From the NCBI RefSeq assembly GCF_900220985.1, contig NZ_OCPC01000001.1:1156836-1220835 (forward strand): a stretch of DNA of 64,000 nucleotides. The letters run 5' to 3'. Below the pieces are notes generated by a model that saw only the letters and a program-made list of their open reading frames with translations, was not told the DNA's origin and searched no databases. A program made the translations under genes and the position numbers. This stretch comes from Parahoeflea halophila (lineage in GTDB: Bacteria > Pseudomonadota > Alphaproteobacteria > Rhizobiales > Rhizobiaceae). Within the stretch, counting starts at the first letter, position 1, and each line of letters begins with the position of its first letter. Positions 9,395 to 17,964 of the stretch are shown piece after piece.

Positions 9395-9832
9395 TCAGTT
9401 GACGACAGTCACAGGCACGGATGCGTGCATGACAAGGTTTGAGGTCGCGCTGCCGAAGATGCGCTTGGCAAATCCGCCTTCGGAAGACCGGCTGACGATA
9501 ATCTGTTCAGCCTTCTCCTCTTCCGCTACGGCTATGAGGATCGATGCCACGTCGCCATGCCGGACCTTGCCCCTCGCCGTGATTCCGGAGGACTTCACCT
9601 TGGCCACCGCCGGATCGATGACCCGCTGCGTCGCCGTTGAAATCTCCTCTTCGCGGCGCTTGTGGCGCTGCGCGTTCTCTTCCGCCGTCTGGAATGAGTA
9701 AGGTGACCACTCCACCACGTAGACGATCATCAGTTCACAATCCCCGATGAGCTTGGCCAGACGCTCCGCGTAGGCCAGGGCCCGCTCGCCCGAACCGTGG
9801 CCATCCAGGCCAACAACCAGTCTTGTCGTCAT
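9395..9832 (-). CDS. universal stress protein (UspA family)
   Basis: The 145-residue single-domain protein begins with the beta-strand TTRLVVGLDGHGSGERALAY and ends with SRSSEGGFAKRIFGSATSNLV near residues 112-135. The latter resembles the G-x2-G-x9-G-S/T ATP-binding loop of ATP-type Usp domains. It is a cytoplasmic nucleotide-binding protein of unknown specific partner. It is the upstream member of a likely two-gene operon with the AGCS symporter. Pairing of a Usp with a membrane transporter is common and may reflect modulation of transport; that is inference. The ATG has a purine-rich AGGGGA before it. Confidence 0.88.
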   Translation of the reverse strand: MTTRLVVGLDGHGSGERALAYAERLAKLIGDCELMIVYVVEWSPYSFQTAEENAQRHKRREEEISTATQRVIDPAVAKVKSSGITARGKVRHGDVASILIAVAEEEKAEQIIVSRSSEGGFAKRIFGSATSNLVMHASVPVTVVN

Positions 9833-10045
9833 TTCAAGTCCCCTCTTATGGTTTTCAAAACATGCCCGCCGCCGGAAACAACCTTAAAAACCCAACACCA
9901 ACAAATTCCGGCACCGAAATTCGGATGCAGTCCGGGCAAATCCCGCATATCAACTTTAGTCCAAAAGACTAGCCGTTGGACCTCTAATTGGTATACATTC
10001 GAAACAATTTACCAGAAAGCAGGAAATACAAGGAAAAAGGACTGA

Positions 10046-10516
10046 ATGAGAAGGAATTTGGACGCAGTCGACAAGCGCATTCTTAACGAACTTCAGGCCC
10101 ATGGGCGCATGTCGATCGTTGACCTTGCCGAGCGGGTGCATCTTACCAAAACCCCCTGCTCCGAACGCGTCAAGCGGCTTGAGCGCGAAGGCGTGATCAC
10201 CGGCTACAGTGCAACCATAGATCCCGTCGAGGTCGACATGGGGCATGTCATGATTGTGCATGTAAATCTTTCCAAGACCAGCGACAGCTCGCTCGAGGAT
10301 TTCAACCGCGCCGTCAGGCGGATTCCGCAGGTGCAAAGCTGTTTGATGATCGCCGGACCCTTCGATTACATGCTGAAGGTACGCACGCGCGACATCACCG
10401 AGTTCCGCGAACTGCTCGGCGAGCGCATCAGCCAATTGCCTTCGGTCATGCAGACCCACTCCTTCGCAGTGATGGAACTGGTCAAGGAAACAGGCATGAT
10501 CGAACTGCGCAGCTGA
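10046..10516 (+). CDS. Lrp/AsnC-family transcriptional regulator
   Basis: The 156-residue protein has an N-terminal helix-turn-helix (LDAVDKRILNELQAHGRMSI, then LAERVHLTKTPCSERVKRLE to about residue 48). A RAM/AsnC ligand-binding domain follows, with MIVHVNLSK and AGPFDYMLKVRTRD. These proteins bind amino acids and form octamers that bend DNA. The TKTPCSERVKRLE recognition helix resembles proline-utilisation (PutR-like) and branched-chain regulators, but no put gene is present. The ATG follows AAAAAGG by 5 nt. It diverges from the usp-symporter operon across 213 bp containing a short CCGAA-A-TTCGG repeat, so control of that amino-acid transporter is plausible. Confidence 0.88.
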   Translation: MRRNLDAVDKRILNELQAHGRMSIVDLAERVHLTKTPCSERVKRLEREGVITGYSATIDPVEVDMGHVMIVHVNLSKTSDSSLEDFNRAVRRIPQVQSCLMIAGPFDYMLKVRTRDITEFRELLGERISQLPSVMQTHSFAVMELVKETGMIELRS

Positions 10517-10577
10517 CGTACTGAAAAGCGATTTGCACGTATAACCTGTAGGGACTTGCCGGTCAGTCGGCTTATGT

Positions 10578-11759
10578 TCAGCGGTTTCCGGCGTGTGACA
10601 GACCGGCAATGACGCCGCGCAATTCGGCCAGGCCGCGCATGCGGCCGATCAACGGGTAGCCGGGATGGGTTTTGCGGCCGGCATCGTCGAGCAGATCATG
10701 ACCATGGTCAGGCCGAAACGGAATTTCCCAGTCTGCCATCCCGGCCTGCCCGCGCCGTGCCTCTTCTGCGAGCAGCTCCGCCACGAGGTCCACCATGTCG
10801 GTATCGCCGGTCAGGTGAGCGGCTTCCTCGAAAGATCCGTCCGTGTCCTTCCTGACATTGCGCAGATGGGCGAAGTGGATCCTGTCGGCAAACCGGCGCG
10901 CAATCGCCGGAACGTCGTTGCCTGGATTGGCGCCGAGTGATCCGGCACAGAGTGTCAGGCCGTTCGCCCGGCTGTCGACCGCATCCAGCAGCCAGGCGAT
11001 GTCTTCGGCATTGGAGACAATCCGCGGCAGGCCGAGAATATCGCGCGGCGGGTCATCCGGGTGGATGCAGAAGCGCATGCCGAGCTCTTCGGCCACCGGA
11101 ACAACCTCTTCGAGAAAGCGTCGCAGATGCCGCCGCAACGCCGCCCTGTCGATTCCTTCATAGAGCTTTAGCGCGGCTTTCAGCCCGTCCGCGTCATAGC
11201 GGTCATAGGCTCCCGGCAAGCCGGCCATTACCGCGCGCATCAGATCTGCCCGGTCATTCTCCGAGGATGCCCGGAACCAGCTTTCGGCCTCTGCGATGAC
11301 CTCCGGAATATAGTCTTCCCGCGCCTCGCCGCGACCCACCATGAACAGTTCCAGTGCCGCCATCTTCGGTGCGGAAAACCGCAGGCAGGTGCCGCCGCGC
11401 GCTACCGGTGCTGCCAGATCCGTCCGGGTCCAGTCGAGCAGCGGCATGAAGTTGTAGCAAATCGTATGCAGCCCCTCGGCTGCGAGGTTGGCCATTGACT
11501 GCCGGTAGTTTGCAAACAGCGCGCTCAGGTCCCCCTCGTTGCGCTTGATCCGTTCATGGATCGGCAGGCTTTCGACCACCACCCAGTCGAAGCCGGCGGC
11601 TGTAATTTCGGCTTTCCGCGCCGCGATCGCCTCCCGGCTCCAGACCTCGCCATAGGGCACCTCATGCAGGGCCGTGACGATGCCGGAGGCCCCGGTCTGG
11701 GCGACTTCCCCAAGTGAAATCTTGTCGAGCGGTCCGTACCAGCGCCAGCTTTCCCTCAC
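10578..11759 (-). CDS. uxuA: D-mannonate dehydratase
   Basis: UxuA removes water from D-mannonate to give 2-keto-3-deoxygluconate, using a divalent metal in a TIM barrel. The 393-residue length equals that of the enterobacterial enzyme. Recognised stretches are the start MRESWRWYGPLDKISL, FCIHPDDPP near residue 232, CAGSLGANPGNDVP near 275 and HLRNVRKDTDGSFEE near 300, which carry the metal and active-site residues. It is the last gene of the long uronate operon, and its ATG overlaps the uxuB stop by 4 bp. It converges with the Lrp gene downstream. Confidence 0.95.
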   Translation of the reverse strand: MRESWRWYGPLDKISLGEVAQTGASGIVTALHEVPYGEVWSREAIAARKAEITAAGFDWVVVESLPIHERIKRNEGDLSALFANYRQSMANLAAEGLHTICYNFMPLLDWTRTDLAAPVARGGTCLRFSAPKMAALELFMVGRGEAREDYIPEVIAEAESWFRASSENDRADLMRAVMAGLPGAYDRYDADGLKAALKLYEGIDRAALRRHLRRFLEEVVPVAEELGMRFCIHPDDPPRDILGLPRIVSNAEDIAWLLDAVDSRANGLTLCAGSLGANPGNDVPAIARRFADRIHFAHLRNVRKDTDGSFEEAAHLTGDTDMVDLVAELLAEEARRGQAGMADWEIPFRPDHGHDLLDDAGRKTHPGYPLIGRMRGLAELRGVIAGLSHAGNR

Positions 11760-13222
11760 AGCATATCCTCGATTGCGTTGCGCGACCCGCGTGCTGCGAT
11801 ACGCGCGTAGGCTTCAGTGACCGGCTCGGCCAATTGAGCCGAGAGGCGCGCGCTGAAAACCTCGCGCACCCCAAGCAGCGCGGCAACCTTTTGCTCCGCC
11901 GTCCCGGCTGCATCGGACAGGTCCCGCAACCTGGTCGCCAGAGGATCCTTGACCTCGATCGGCTGTCCCTTCTCATCGACACCACCGACATAGCGCATCC
12001 AGCCGGCAACAGCGTGCATCAGTCCCGGACACGCGCGCTCGGCCGCAAGATTGTCGGCGATCGTCGCCAGGATCCGCTGCGGCAGCTTCTGGCTGCCATC
12101 CATGGCGATCTGCCAGGTCCTGTGGCGGATGGAAGGATTGGTATAGCGGGTAAACAGCGCATCCGCATAGGCCTCAAGGTCAACACCCTCTGGTGGCGTG
12201 AAGGACGGTATGATCTCGTCCCGCCACAGCTGCTTCACATAGTCTGCGAAAACCGGATCGGTCACGGTTTCCGCAATCGTCTCATGGCCGGCGAGATAAC
12301 CCAGATAGGCAAGCGACGAGTGCGTGCCGTTGAGCATCCTCAGCTTCATGTTCTCGTAGGGCGTGACATTGGCCACCATCTCTGCACCGGCGGCAGCAAG
12401 ATCCGGCCGCGCATCGGGGCCATAGTCGGGAACGAAATCATCCTCCACCACCCATTGCCGGAACGGTTCGCACAGAACCGGCGCGTCATCCCGGTAGCCG
12501 GTCTTCTGCGCCAGCCGGTCGATATCTTCAGGCTTTGTCGCCGGAGTAATCCGGTCGACCATCGTAGAGGGGAACCGGCCCTCATCCGCTATCCAGCCGG
12601 CAAGTGCCGGGTCGAATTTCCGCGCAAGATCCAGCGCTGCCCGCCGAACCAGCTTGCCGTTCTCGGGAAGATTGTCACAGGTGAGCACGGTAAACGGCGG
12701 GTGCCCTGCATTCCGGCGCCGCTCAAGCGCACGGACCAGAAAACCCGGCGCCGATCTGGGCAATGCGGCCTCCAGATCATGAACAATGTCGGGGTGATCG
12801 AAGTTCAGCGCGCCCGTCGCCGGGTCATGACAATAGCCTTTTTCGGTCACCGTCAGGGTGACGATCCGGATCCCCGGATCGGACATGACACTGAGCACGG
12901 CTTCCGGATCCTCCGGTGCGACAAGCACGTCTTGAATGATTTCGACCCTGCGGGAGCTTTCGCCACCATCAGGGTCTTGCGTCACCACCGTGTAGGCGAA
13001 ATCCTGCGGCGCAAGCCGGTCTCGCGTTCCCGGGCTCTGCAGGCTGACGCCGATGATCCCCCAGTCGCCCCCGGAAATCCGGACGGCGTCTTCCACATAA
13101 ATCGCCCCAAAGGCCCGGAAGAAAGCCCCGAGACCGAGATGCACGATCCCGGCGGCCGGTTTCACCAGCCCCGACCGTTCAAGCTTTTGCGCATCAGCGT
13201 GCAAGCCAGCCTCCATCGACAT
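11756..13222 (-). CDS. uxuB: D-fructuronate reductase (mannonate oxidoreductase), mannitol dehydrogenase family
   Basis: The 488-residue protein has the N-terminal Rossmann motif of long-chain mannitol dehydrogenases (VHLGLGAFFRAF near residues 27-38) and the catalytic KLRMLNGTHSSLAYLG stretch near 295-310. Placed directly before uxuA and after uronate genes, it most likely reduces D-fructuronate to D-mannonate with NADH. The ATG at 13222 overlaps the end of kduD by 29 bp. A TTG at 13204 with GGAGG 5 nt upstream is an alternative start that would shorten the protein by six residues. No tagaturonate reductase or altronate dehydratase is seen, which favours the glucuronate branch. Confidence 0.9.
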   Translation of the reverse strand: MSMEAGLHADAQKLERSGLVKPAAGIVHLGLGAFFRAFGAIYVEDAVRISGGDWGIIGVSLQSPGTRDRLAPQDFAYTVVTQDPDGGESSRRVEIIQDVLVAPEDPEAVLSVMSDPGIRIVTLTVTEKGYCHDPATGALNFDHPDIVHDLEAALPRSAPGFLVRALERRRNAGHPPFTVLTCDNLPENGKLVRRAALDLARKFDPALAGWIADEGRFPSTMVDRITPATKPEDIDRLAQKTGYRDDAPVLCEPFRQWVVEDDFVPDYGPDARPDLAAAGAEMVANVTPYENMKLRMLNGTHSSLAYLGYLAGHETIAETVTDPVFADYVKQLWRDEIIPSFTPPEGVDLEAYADALFTRYTNPSIRHRTWQIAMDGSQKLPQRILATIADNLAAERACPGLMHAVAGWMRYVGGVDEKGQPIEVKDPLATRLRDLSDAAGTAEQKVAALLGVREVFSARLSAQLAEPVTEAYARIAARGSRNAIEDML

Positions 13223-13922
13223 TTAGGATTGCGCCATGGATGTATTTTGCGGCCGGTGAGGCCAGGAACACCGCCGTCTCGCCGATATCATCCGGTTCGC
13301 CCCAGCGCCCGGCGGGAATCCGCTCTAGGATCGCCTTGTTGCGGGCCTCGTCCCTGATCAGGTCCGCGGTGTTGTTGGTGGCAATATAGCCCGGCGCGAT
13401 CGCATTGACGTTGATGCCCTTTGCCGCCCATTCGTTGGCCAGCAGCTTGGTGATGCCGGCCACGCCGTGCTTGGACGCCGTGTAGGAAGGCACCCGGATT
13501 CCGCCCTGCAGTGACAACAGCGAGGCGATGTTTACGATGGAGCCGGTACCGCCGCGATCAAGGATCGCCCGCCCGAAAGCCTGACAGGTAAAAAAAACTG
13601 CTTTCAGGTTCACATCCAGCACATCGTCCCAGTCGCTCTCGGTGAAATCGACGGCATCGTTGCGCCGGATGATACCGGCATTGTTGACCAGGATGTCGAT
13701 AGGATCATCTGCAAAGACGTCACGCGCGGCCATCGGATCGGCAAGATCAAGGATGAGTTCGCGCGCGCCAGCAATCTGGCCGACGGTCTCGGCGCAGGAT
13801 TGCCGCCCCGCGCAGACAACGTTTGCGCCCGCCCGGCCCATGGCCAGGGCGATCGCCTGTCCGATGCCGGTATTGGCGCCGGTCACCAGCGCGGTCTTGC
13901 CAGCAAGCGAGAATGGGCTCAC
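13194..13922 (-). CDS. kduD: 2-deoxy-D-gluconate 3-dehydrogenase / 2,5-diketo-3-deoxygluconate reductase (SDR)
   Basis: The 242-residue short-chain dehydrogenase has TGxxxGIG at residues 14-21, NNAG at 80-83, Ser134 and the Y147-x3-K151 catalytic pair. It ends GGWLAR, as KduD proteins commonly do. KduD reduces 2,5-diketo-3-deoxygluconate to 2-keto-3-deoxygluconate. The reading frame runs upstream into kduI. The start used is the GTG at 13922, because it overlaps the kduI TGA by 4 bp and places the protein start just before the Rossmann strand. The product feeds KdgK together with that of UxuA. Confidence 0.9.
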   Translation of the reverse strand: MSPFSLAGKTALVTGANTGIGQAIALAMGRAGANVVCAGRQSCAETVGQIAGARELILDLADPMAARDVFADDPIDILVNNAGIIRRNDAVDFTESDWDDVLDVNLKAVFFTCQAFGRAILDRGGTGSIVNIASLLSLQGGIRVPSYTASKHGVAGITKLLANEWAAKGINVNAIAPGYIATNNTADLIRDEARNKAILERIPAGRWGEPDDIGETAVFLASPAAKYIHGAILNVDGGWLAR

Positions 13923-14743
13923 CGCAGATCTCCCATCGCCACCATGTCCATGTCGGTGAAATCGACATTGTCGCCGGCCATCGCCCAGCAGAAGGTATAG
14001 GCGCCCGTGCCCGCGCCGCAATGGATCGACCACGGCGGCGAGATCACCGCTTCCTCGTTGGCCATCACGATGTGGCGGGTTTCATCCGGCTGTCCCATGA
14101 TGTGGAAGACCCGCTGCTCCCGTCCGAGCTCGAAATAGAGATAGGCTTCCATCCGCCGGTCGTGCAAATGCGCCGGCATCGTGTTCCACACAGAGCCCGG
14201 CGCAAACTGCGTGTAGCCCATCAGCAACTGGCAGCTTTCGGCGACTTCCGGGTGCAGGAACTGCAGGATGACGCGCTCGTTCGACGTCTCGGCGGAGCCC
14301 ATCTCCACCCGCCGCGCATCCTCGATGCGGATCAGCTTGCTGGGACAGCTCCGGTGGGCGGGGGCCGACAGAATGTAAAATCTGCCGGGTCCGGAAAACG
14401 TCACCGGCCCCGATCCCATTCCGAGATAGAGCACGTCGCCCTTGTTGACGGTGTAATCGGTGCCGCCGGCAGACACCATGCCGCTGTCGCCGATGTTGAG
14501 AATTCCCATCTCGCGCCGGTCGAGGATCGAGGGAGTGCCGCATTCCTTGACATGATCGAGTGTCAGCTTGCCCGCGCCAGGCACCGCTCCGCCCAGGATC
14601 AACCGGTCGTAATGGGTGTAGACAAGCCGGATCTCACGATCGGCGAAAATCCCGCTGGCGTGAAAATGCGAACGCAGTCCCGCGGTGTCGAGCCCCTTGG
14701 CGGTGGCCGGGTCTATGGCGTGCCGGGTTTCAACGGTCAGCAT
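13919..14743 (-). CDS. kduI: 5-dehydro-4-deoxy-D-glucuronate isomerase
   Basis: KduI converts 5-keto-4-deoxyuronate to 2,5-diketo-3-deoxygluconate. The 274-residue bicupin shows the zinc site of the family: H192 and H194 in PAHLHDRRMEAYLYF, E199 in the same stretch, and H241 in SIHCGAGT. The length matches the enterobacterial enzyme (about 278). It sits between kdgF and kduD in reaction order and overlaps kduD by 4 bp. Confidence 0.95.
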   Translation of the reverse strand: MLTVETRHAIDPATAKGLDTAGLRSHFHASGIFADREIRLVYTHYDRLILGGAVPGAGKLTLDHVKECGTPSILDRREMGILNIGDSGMVSAGGTDYTVNKGDVLYLGMGSGPVTFSGPGRFYILSAPAHRSCPSKLIRIEDARRVEMGSAETSNERVILQFLHPEVAESCQLLMGYTQFAPGSVWNTMPAHLHDRRMEAYLYFELGREQRVFHIMGQPDETRHIVMANEEAVISPPWSIHCGAGTGAYTFCWAMAGDNVDFTDMDMVAMGDLR

Positions 14744-14756
14744 GAAAAGTCTCCCT

Positions 14757-15083
14757 TCAAGGGTTGGACATCAGAAAATCATCGCGCCGGGGCGCAAACG
14801 TATCGATCAGGATTCCAGGCTCAAGGCACTTGCAGCCGTGCACAGCATTGGAGGGAATGACGAAACTTTCGCCCGGCGAAACCTCGAAACTTTTGCCGTC
14901 AACAGAGAACACGAAGTGTCCGGATTCGACATAGGTCGACTGAACATGCGGGTGCTTGTGCAACTTGCCTTCCGCACCCTCGGCCTGGAACCGGAAGGCC
15001 ACGACCATCAGGTCCGGACTGTCGCTCAGCACCTGCCGCGTAACGCCGGGATCGGCCTGGACCTCGGGAAAATGCTTGATCAT
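14757..15083 (-). CDS. kdgF: KdgF-like cupin, unsaturated uronate ring-opening
   Basis: The 108-residue single cupin has LHKHPHVQSTYVESG (metal ligands probably H44 and H46) and a second motif ending in H82 of PSNAVHG. KdgF proteins speed conversion of 4,5-unsaturated galacturonate or mannuronate to the linear keto sugar used by KduI. Its place immediately before kduI supports that role. The frame is open much further upstream, over dctM. I used the ATG at 15083, which starts a typical cupin and leaves a 7-bp gap to dctM. Another cupin function is possible but less likely in this context. Confidence 0.85.
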   Translation of the reverse strand: MIKHFPEVQADPGVTRQVLSDSPDLMVVAFRFQAEGAEGKLHKHPHVQSTYVESGHFVFSVDGKSFEVSPGESFVIPSNAVHGCKCLEPGILIDTFAPRRDDFLMSNP

Positions 15084-15090
15084 GGACACC

Positions 15091-16377
15091 TCAGCGGAAC
15101 AGGGATGGCAGCCAGAGTGACAGCGACGGGATGTAGGTGACGAGCAGCAGCGTGAAGACCGCCGCCCCGTAGAACGGCCAGATCGTCCGGATCGCGTCCC
15201 AGACCGAAATCCGGCCCACTGCGCACCCGACGAACAGAACCGTACCCACCGGCGGCGTGCACAGCCCGATCCCGAGATTAAGCACCAGGATGACCCCGAA
15301 ATGGACAGGGTCGACACCGAAAGCGGTTGCAACCGGCAGGAAGATCGGCGTCGTGATCACGATCAGCGGCGACATGTCCATGAAGGTGCCGAGCATCAGC
15401 AGGACAAGGTTGATCATCAGCAGGATAATGATCGGGTTGTTGGAGACAGCCTTCATCAGCTCGACCAGCTCGGCCGGAATTCGAAGGAAGGCGAGCAGCC
15501 AGCCGAAGGATGCTGCACATCCGATCACCAGAAGCACCATCGCGGTGGTGCGAACGGCAGCCTTTGTCGCTTCGACGAAGCTGGCCCAATTCATGGTGCG
15601 GTAGGCGAGTGTGGTGACAAGCAGCGCATAGACCGCAGCGATGCAGGAACTCTCGGACGCCGTGAAGATGCCGGACCGCACACCGCCGAAGATGATGACA
15701 ATCAGTAGAATGCCGGGAATGGCATTGAAGAAGATCGCCCCCAGCATCGCCCAGCCGGGAAAGGATTCGGTCGGATATCCTGCCTTGCGCGCAACGAACC
15801 AGGCGGTGACCATCAAGGACGCCGCAAGCAGAAGGCCGGGGATGATACCGGCTGTGAACAGATCCGCGATCGACAGGCGGCCACCGGCCGAAATCGAGTA
15901 GATGATCATGTTGTGCGACGGCGGCAGCATAAGTGCGATGATCGAGGAGACCACTGTCACGTTGACGCCGTACTCGACGCTGTAGCCCTTTTCCCGCATC
16001 TGCGGAATCATCAGGCCGCCGATTGCAGTCGCGTCGGCGGCAGCCGAGCCGGAGATGCCGCCGAACAGGACGGATGCGGTGATGTTGACCTGGCCCAGGC
16101 CGCCGCGCATGTGTCCGACCATGGCCCCGGCAAGTGCCACAAGCCGCCGCGCGATGTCTCCGCGCACCATGAGCTCGCCGGCAAAAATGAAAAACGGGAT
16201 CGCCATCAGCGCAAACACCGACACCCCGGAATTCAACTGCTGGAACACGACCACCGGCGGCAGGCCGATATAGAGAACCGTCGCGAATGACGCCACGCCC
16301 AGGCAGAAGGCCACCGGAGTGCCGATCAGAAGCAGGAACACGAATGTTCCGAAGAGAACCCAGACTTCCATTGTCAA
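15091..16377 (-). CDS. dctM: TRAP transporter large permease (DctM)
   Basis: The 428-residue protein has about 12 hydrophobic spans and the DctM family features GTPVAFCLGVASFATVLYIG near the start, GGISGSAAADATAIGGLMIPQM near residue 110, and LCTPPVGTVLFVG near 380. It is the membrane engine of a Na+-driven TRAP system. Its ATG overlaps dctQ by 4 bp. The position inside the uronate operon indicates that the system imports a uronic acid. Confidence 0.95.
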   Translation of the reverse strand: MTMEVWVLFGTFVFLLLIGTPVAFCLGVASFATVLYIGLPPVVVFQQLNSGVSVFALMAIPFFIFAGELMVRGDIARRLVALAGAMVGHMRGGLGQVNITASVLFGGISGSAAADATAIGGLMIPQMREKGYSVEYGVNVTVVSSIIALMLPPSHNMIIYSISAGGRLSIADLFTAGIIPGLLLAASLMVTAWFVARKAGYPTESFPGWAMLGAIFFNAIPGILLIVIIFGGVRSGIFTASESSCIAAVYALLVTTLAYRTMNWASFVEATKAAVRTTAMVLLVIGCAASFGWLLAFLRIPAELVELMKAVSNNPIIILLMINLVLLMLGTFMDMSPLIVITTPIFLPVATAFGVDPVHFGVILVLNLGIGLCTPPVGTVLFVGCAVGRISVWDAIRTIWPFYGAAVFTLLLVTYIPSLSLWLPSLFR

Positions 16378-16886
16378 TCTTCCAAGGGGTCGGTTTCGCC
16401 AAAACGGGCGGTGGGCAGTCCGGCTGCCCTGCGAGCCAGCCGTTCCAGCGAGAAGAGGATGACCAGCACGCCGCCGCCGACGATCGGCAGGAAGTCGTAG
16501 GCACCGGAGATCCCCAGCGAAGGCAGTTTCACGTCCCAGGCCGACAGCGCCAGCTGGGAGCCGAACCAGAGCATCCCGGCCCCGAAGCCCACCACCACCA
16601 GGTCGGAGATGCTGTAAAGCCAGAGTTTTGCCTTTTTCGGCAGGAAATAGAGCAGCACGTCGAAGCTCAGGTGATAGCCTTCGCGGATGCCCACTGCGGC
16701 GCCCAGAAAGATGAACCAGCCCATCAGGATGACGGCCGCCGGTTCGCTCCAGACCAGTGAATCGTTGAAGATGTAGCGGGCGACGACCTGTGCAGTGATG
16801 AAGACGGTCATCAGGATCAGCCCCGCGGCCGCCAGCCAGAGCGCAAGGCGCGCAACGTGGCGCAAGGCCCGCGCGACGGATGTCAT
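16374..16886 (-). CDS. dctQ: TRAP transporter small permease (DctQ)
   Basis: The 170-residue protein has four membrane spans, with the family stretch EPAAVILMGWFIFLGAAVGIREGYHLSFD near residues 50-80. It pairs with DctM in the inner membrane. A TTG at 16916 would add 10 residues, but the ATG at 16886 has CAGGA at good spacing and is preferred. It lies 71 bp after dctP, and a strong hairpin sits in that gap. Confidence 0.93.
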   Translation of the reverse strand: MTSVARALRHVARLALWLAAAGLILMTVFITAQVVARYIFNDSLVWSEPAAVILMGWFIFLGAAVGIREGYHLSFDVLLYFLPKKAKLWLYSISDLVVVGFGAGMLWFGSQLALSAWDVKLPSLGISGAYDFLPIVGGGVLVILFSLERLARRAAGLPTARFGETDPLED

Positions 16887-16918
16887 AATGTCCTGCACCT
16901 TACCCCCCGGAAGCAAAG

Positions 16919-16945
16919 GACCATGGCGGACACTCCGCCATGGTC
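16919..16945 (-). terminator. intercistronic hairpin between dctP and dctQ (attenuator or mRNA stabiliser)
   Basis: Twelve-base arms (GACCATGGCGGA and its complement) with a CAC loop pair perfectly, 12 bp after the dctP stop. The downstream strand reads CTTTG, without a strong T-run. Hairpins here often protect the binding-protein message so that dctP is made in excess over the permease; full termination is unlikely because dctQM must be read. Confidence 0.6.
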
Positions 16946-16957
16946 TTCAAGTCGAAA

Positions 16958-17938
16958 TCAGTCGGTCGCGCGGATGCGGGCAACCAGATCCTTCAGCTTG
17001 TCGGAGGTGACGTGCTTTTCATAGACGCTGTCCATTGCCGCCATGAACGGCTCCTTGTCGATCTCGGTGACGACTTCGACACCCGCTGCCCGCACCTTTT
17101 CCTCGGAAGCCTTCTCACGTGCCGCCCACATCTCGCGCATAAACGGCACGGAGTCCCTGGCGGCTTGGCGGACTGCGGCCTGGTCTTCGGCCGAAAGCTT
17201 GTCCCAGGATGCTTTCGACATGACCAGCACTTCCGGCACGATCAGGTGTTCGTCGAGCGTGTAATGGCCCGCGACCTCGTAATGGCCCGAAGATTCAAAC
17301 GACGGCCAGTTGTTTTCCGCACCGTCGATGACGCCGGTCTGGATGGCGGAGTAGACTTCGCCATAGGGCAACGGTGTCGCGTTGGCGCCAAGCGCCGACA
17401 TCATGTCGACGAAGATGTCGGACTGCATGACGCGGATCTTCATGCCCTCAAGGTCTTCGATCGACTTGATCGGCTTGACCTTGTTGTAGAAGCTGCGCGA
17501 GCCGCCGTCATAAAATGCCAGGCCGACATAGCCATGCGGCTCGAATGCTTTGAGGATTTCCTCGCCGATCGGCCCATCCATGACCCGGTGCATGTGGTCA
17601 ACGCCCTTGAAGACGTAAGGCAGCGAGACGACCTTGGTCTCCTCGACGAGATTGTTGAACGGACCCATCGAGACACGGTTGAGATCGATCACGCCGAACT
17701 TCGTTTGCTCGATCGTATCCTTTTCCTGGCCGAGCTGGGCGGAGTGGAACACCTCGATGCAGAGACGGCCATCGGTGCGCTCTTCCAGAAGCTTGCCCAT
17801 GTGCTTGACGGCTTCAACCGTCGGATAGCCATCGGGATGGGTGTCGGATGATTTGAGTGTGGTCTCACAGGCTGCGGCGGTCACCGCCATGGCTGCGGTT
17901 GCCAGCAGCACGCCGGTCAGGGTTTTCATCAGTTTCAT
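16958..17938 (-). CDS. dctP: TRAP transporter substrate-binding protein (DctP), probable uronate binder
   Basis: The 326-residue protein has a Sec signal peptide ([23 protein letters not shown], mature start near residue 24). The DctP fold includes GMKIRVMQ near residue 166, whose Arg binds the ligand carboxylate in this family, and [12 protein letters not shown] near 210. I chose the ATG at 17938 over the one at 17944 because GGAGGA then lies about 8 nt away instead of 2. It is periplasmic and delivers the sugar acid to DctQM. Uronates bound by TRAP systems carry a carboxylate, consistent with the operon. Confidence 0.93.
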   Translation of the reverse strand: MKLMKTLTGVLLATAAMAVTAAACETTLKSSDTHPDGYPTVEAVKHMGKLLEERTDGRLCIEVFHSAQLGQEKDTIEQTKFGVIDLNRVSMGPFNNLVEETKVVSLPYVFKGVDHMHRVMDGPIGEEILKAFEPHGYVGLAFYDGGSRSFYNKVKPIKSIEDLEGMKIRVMQSDIFVDMMSALGANATPLPYGEVYSAIQTGVIDGAENNWPSFESSGHYEVAGHYTLDEHLIVPEVLVMSKASWDKLSAEDQAAVRQAARDSVPFMREMWAAREKASEEKVRAAGVEVVTEIDKEPFMAAMDSVYEKHVTSDKLKDLVARIRATD

Positions 17939-17964
17939 GGTCATTCTCCTCCCAGAAATGGCTC

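Noticed and set aside
9833-10045. Glycine riboswitch before the usp-symporter operon
   Set aside because: The conserved purine-rich cores of the glycine riboswitch are not present in the leader.
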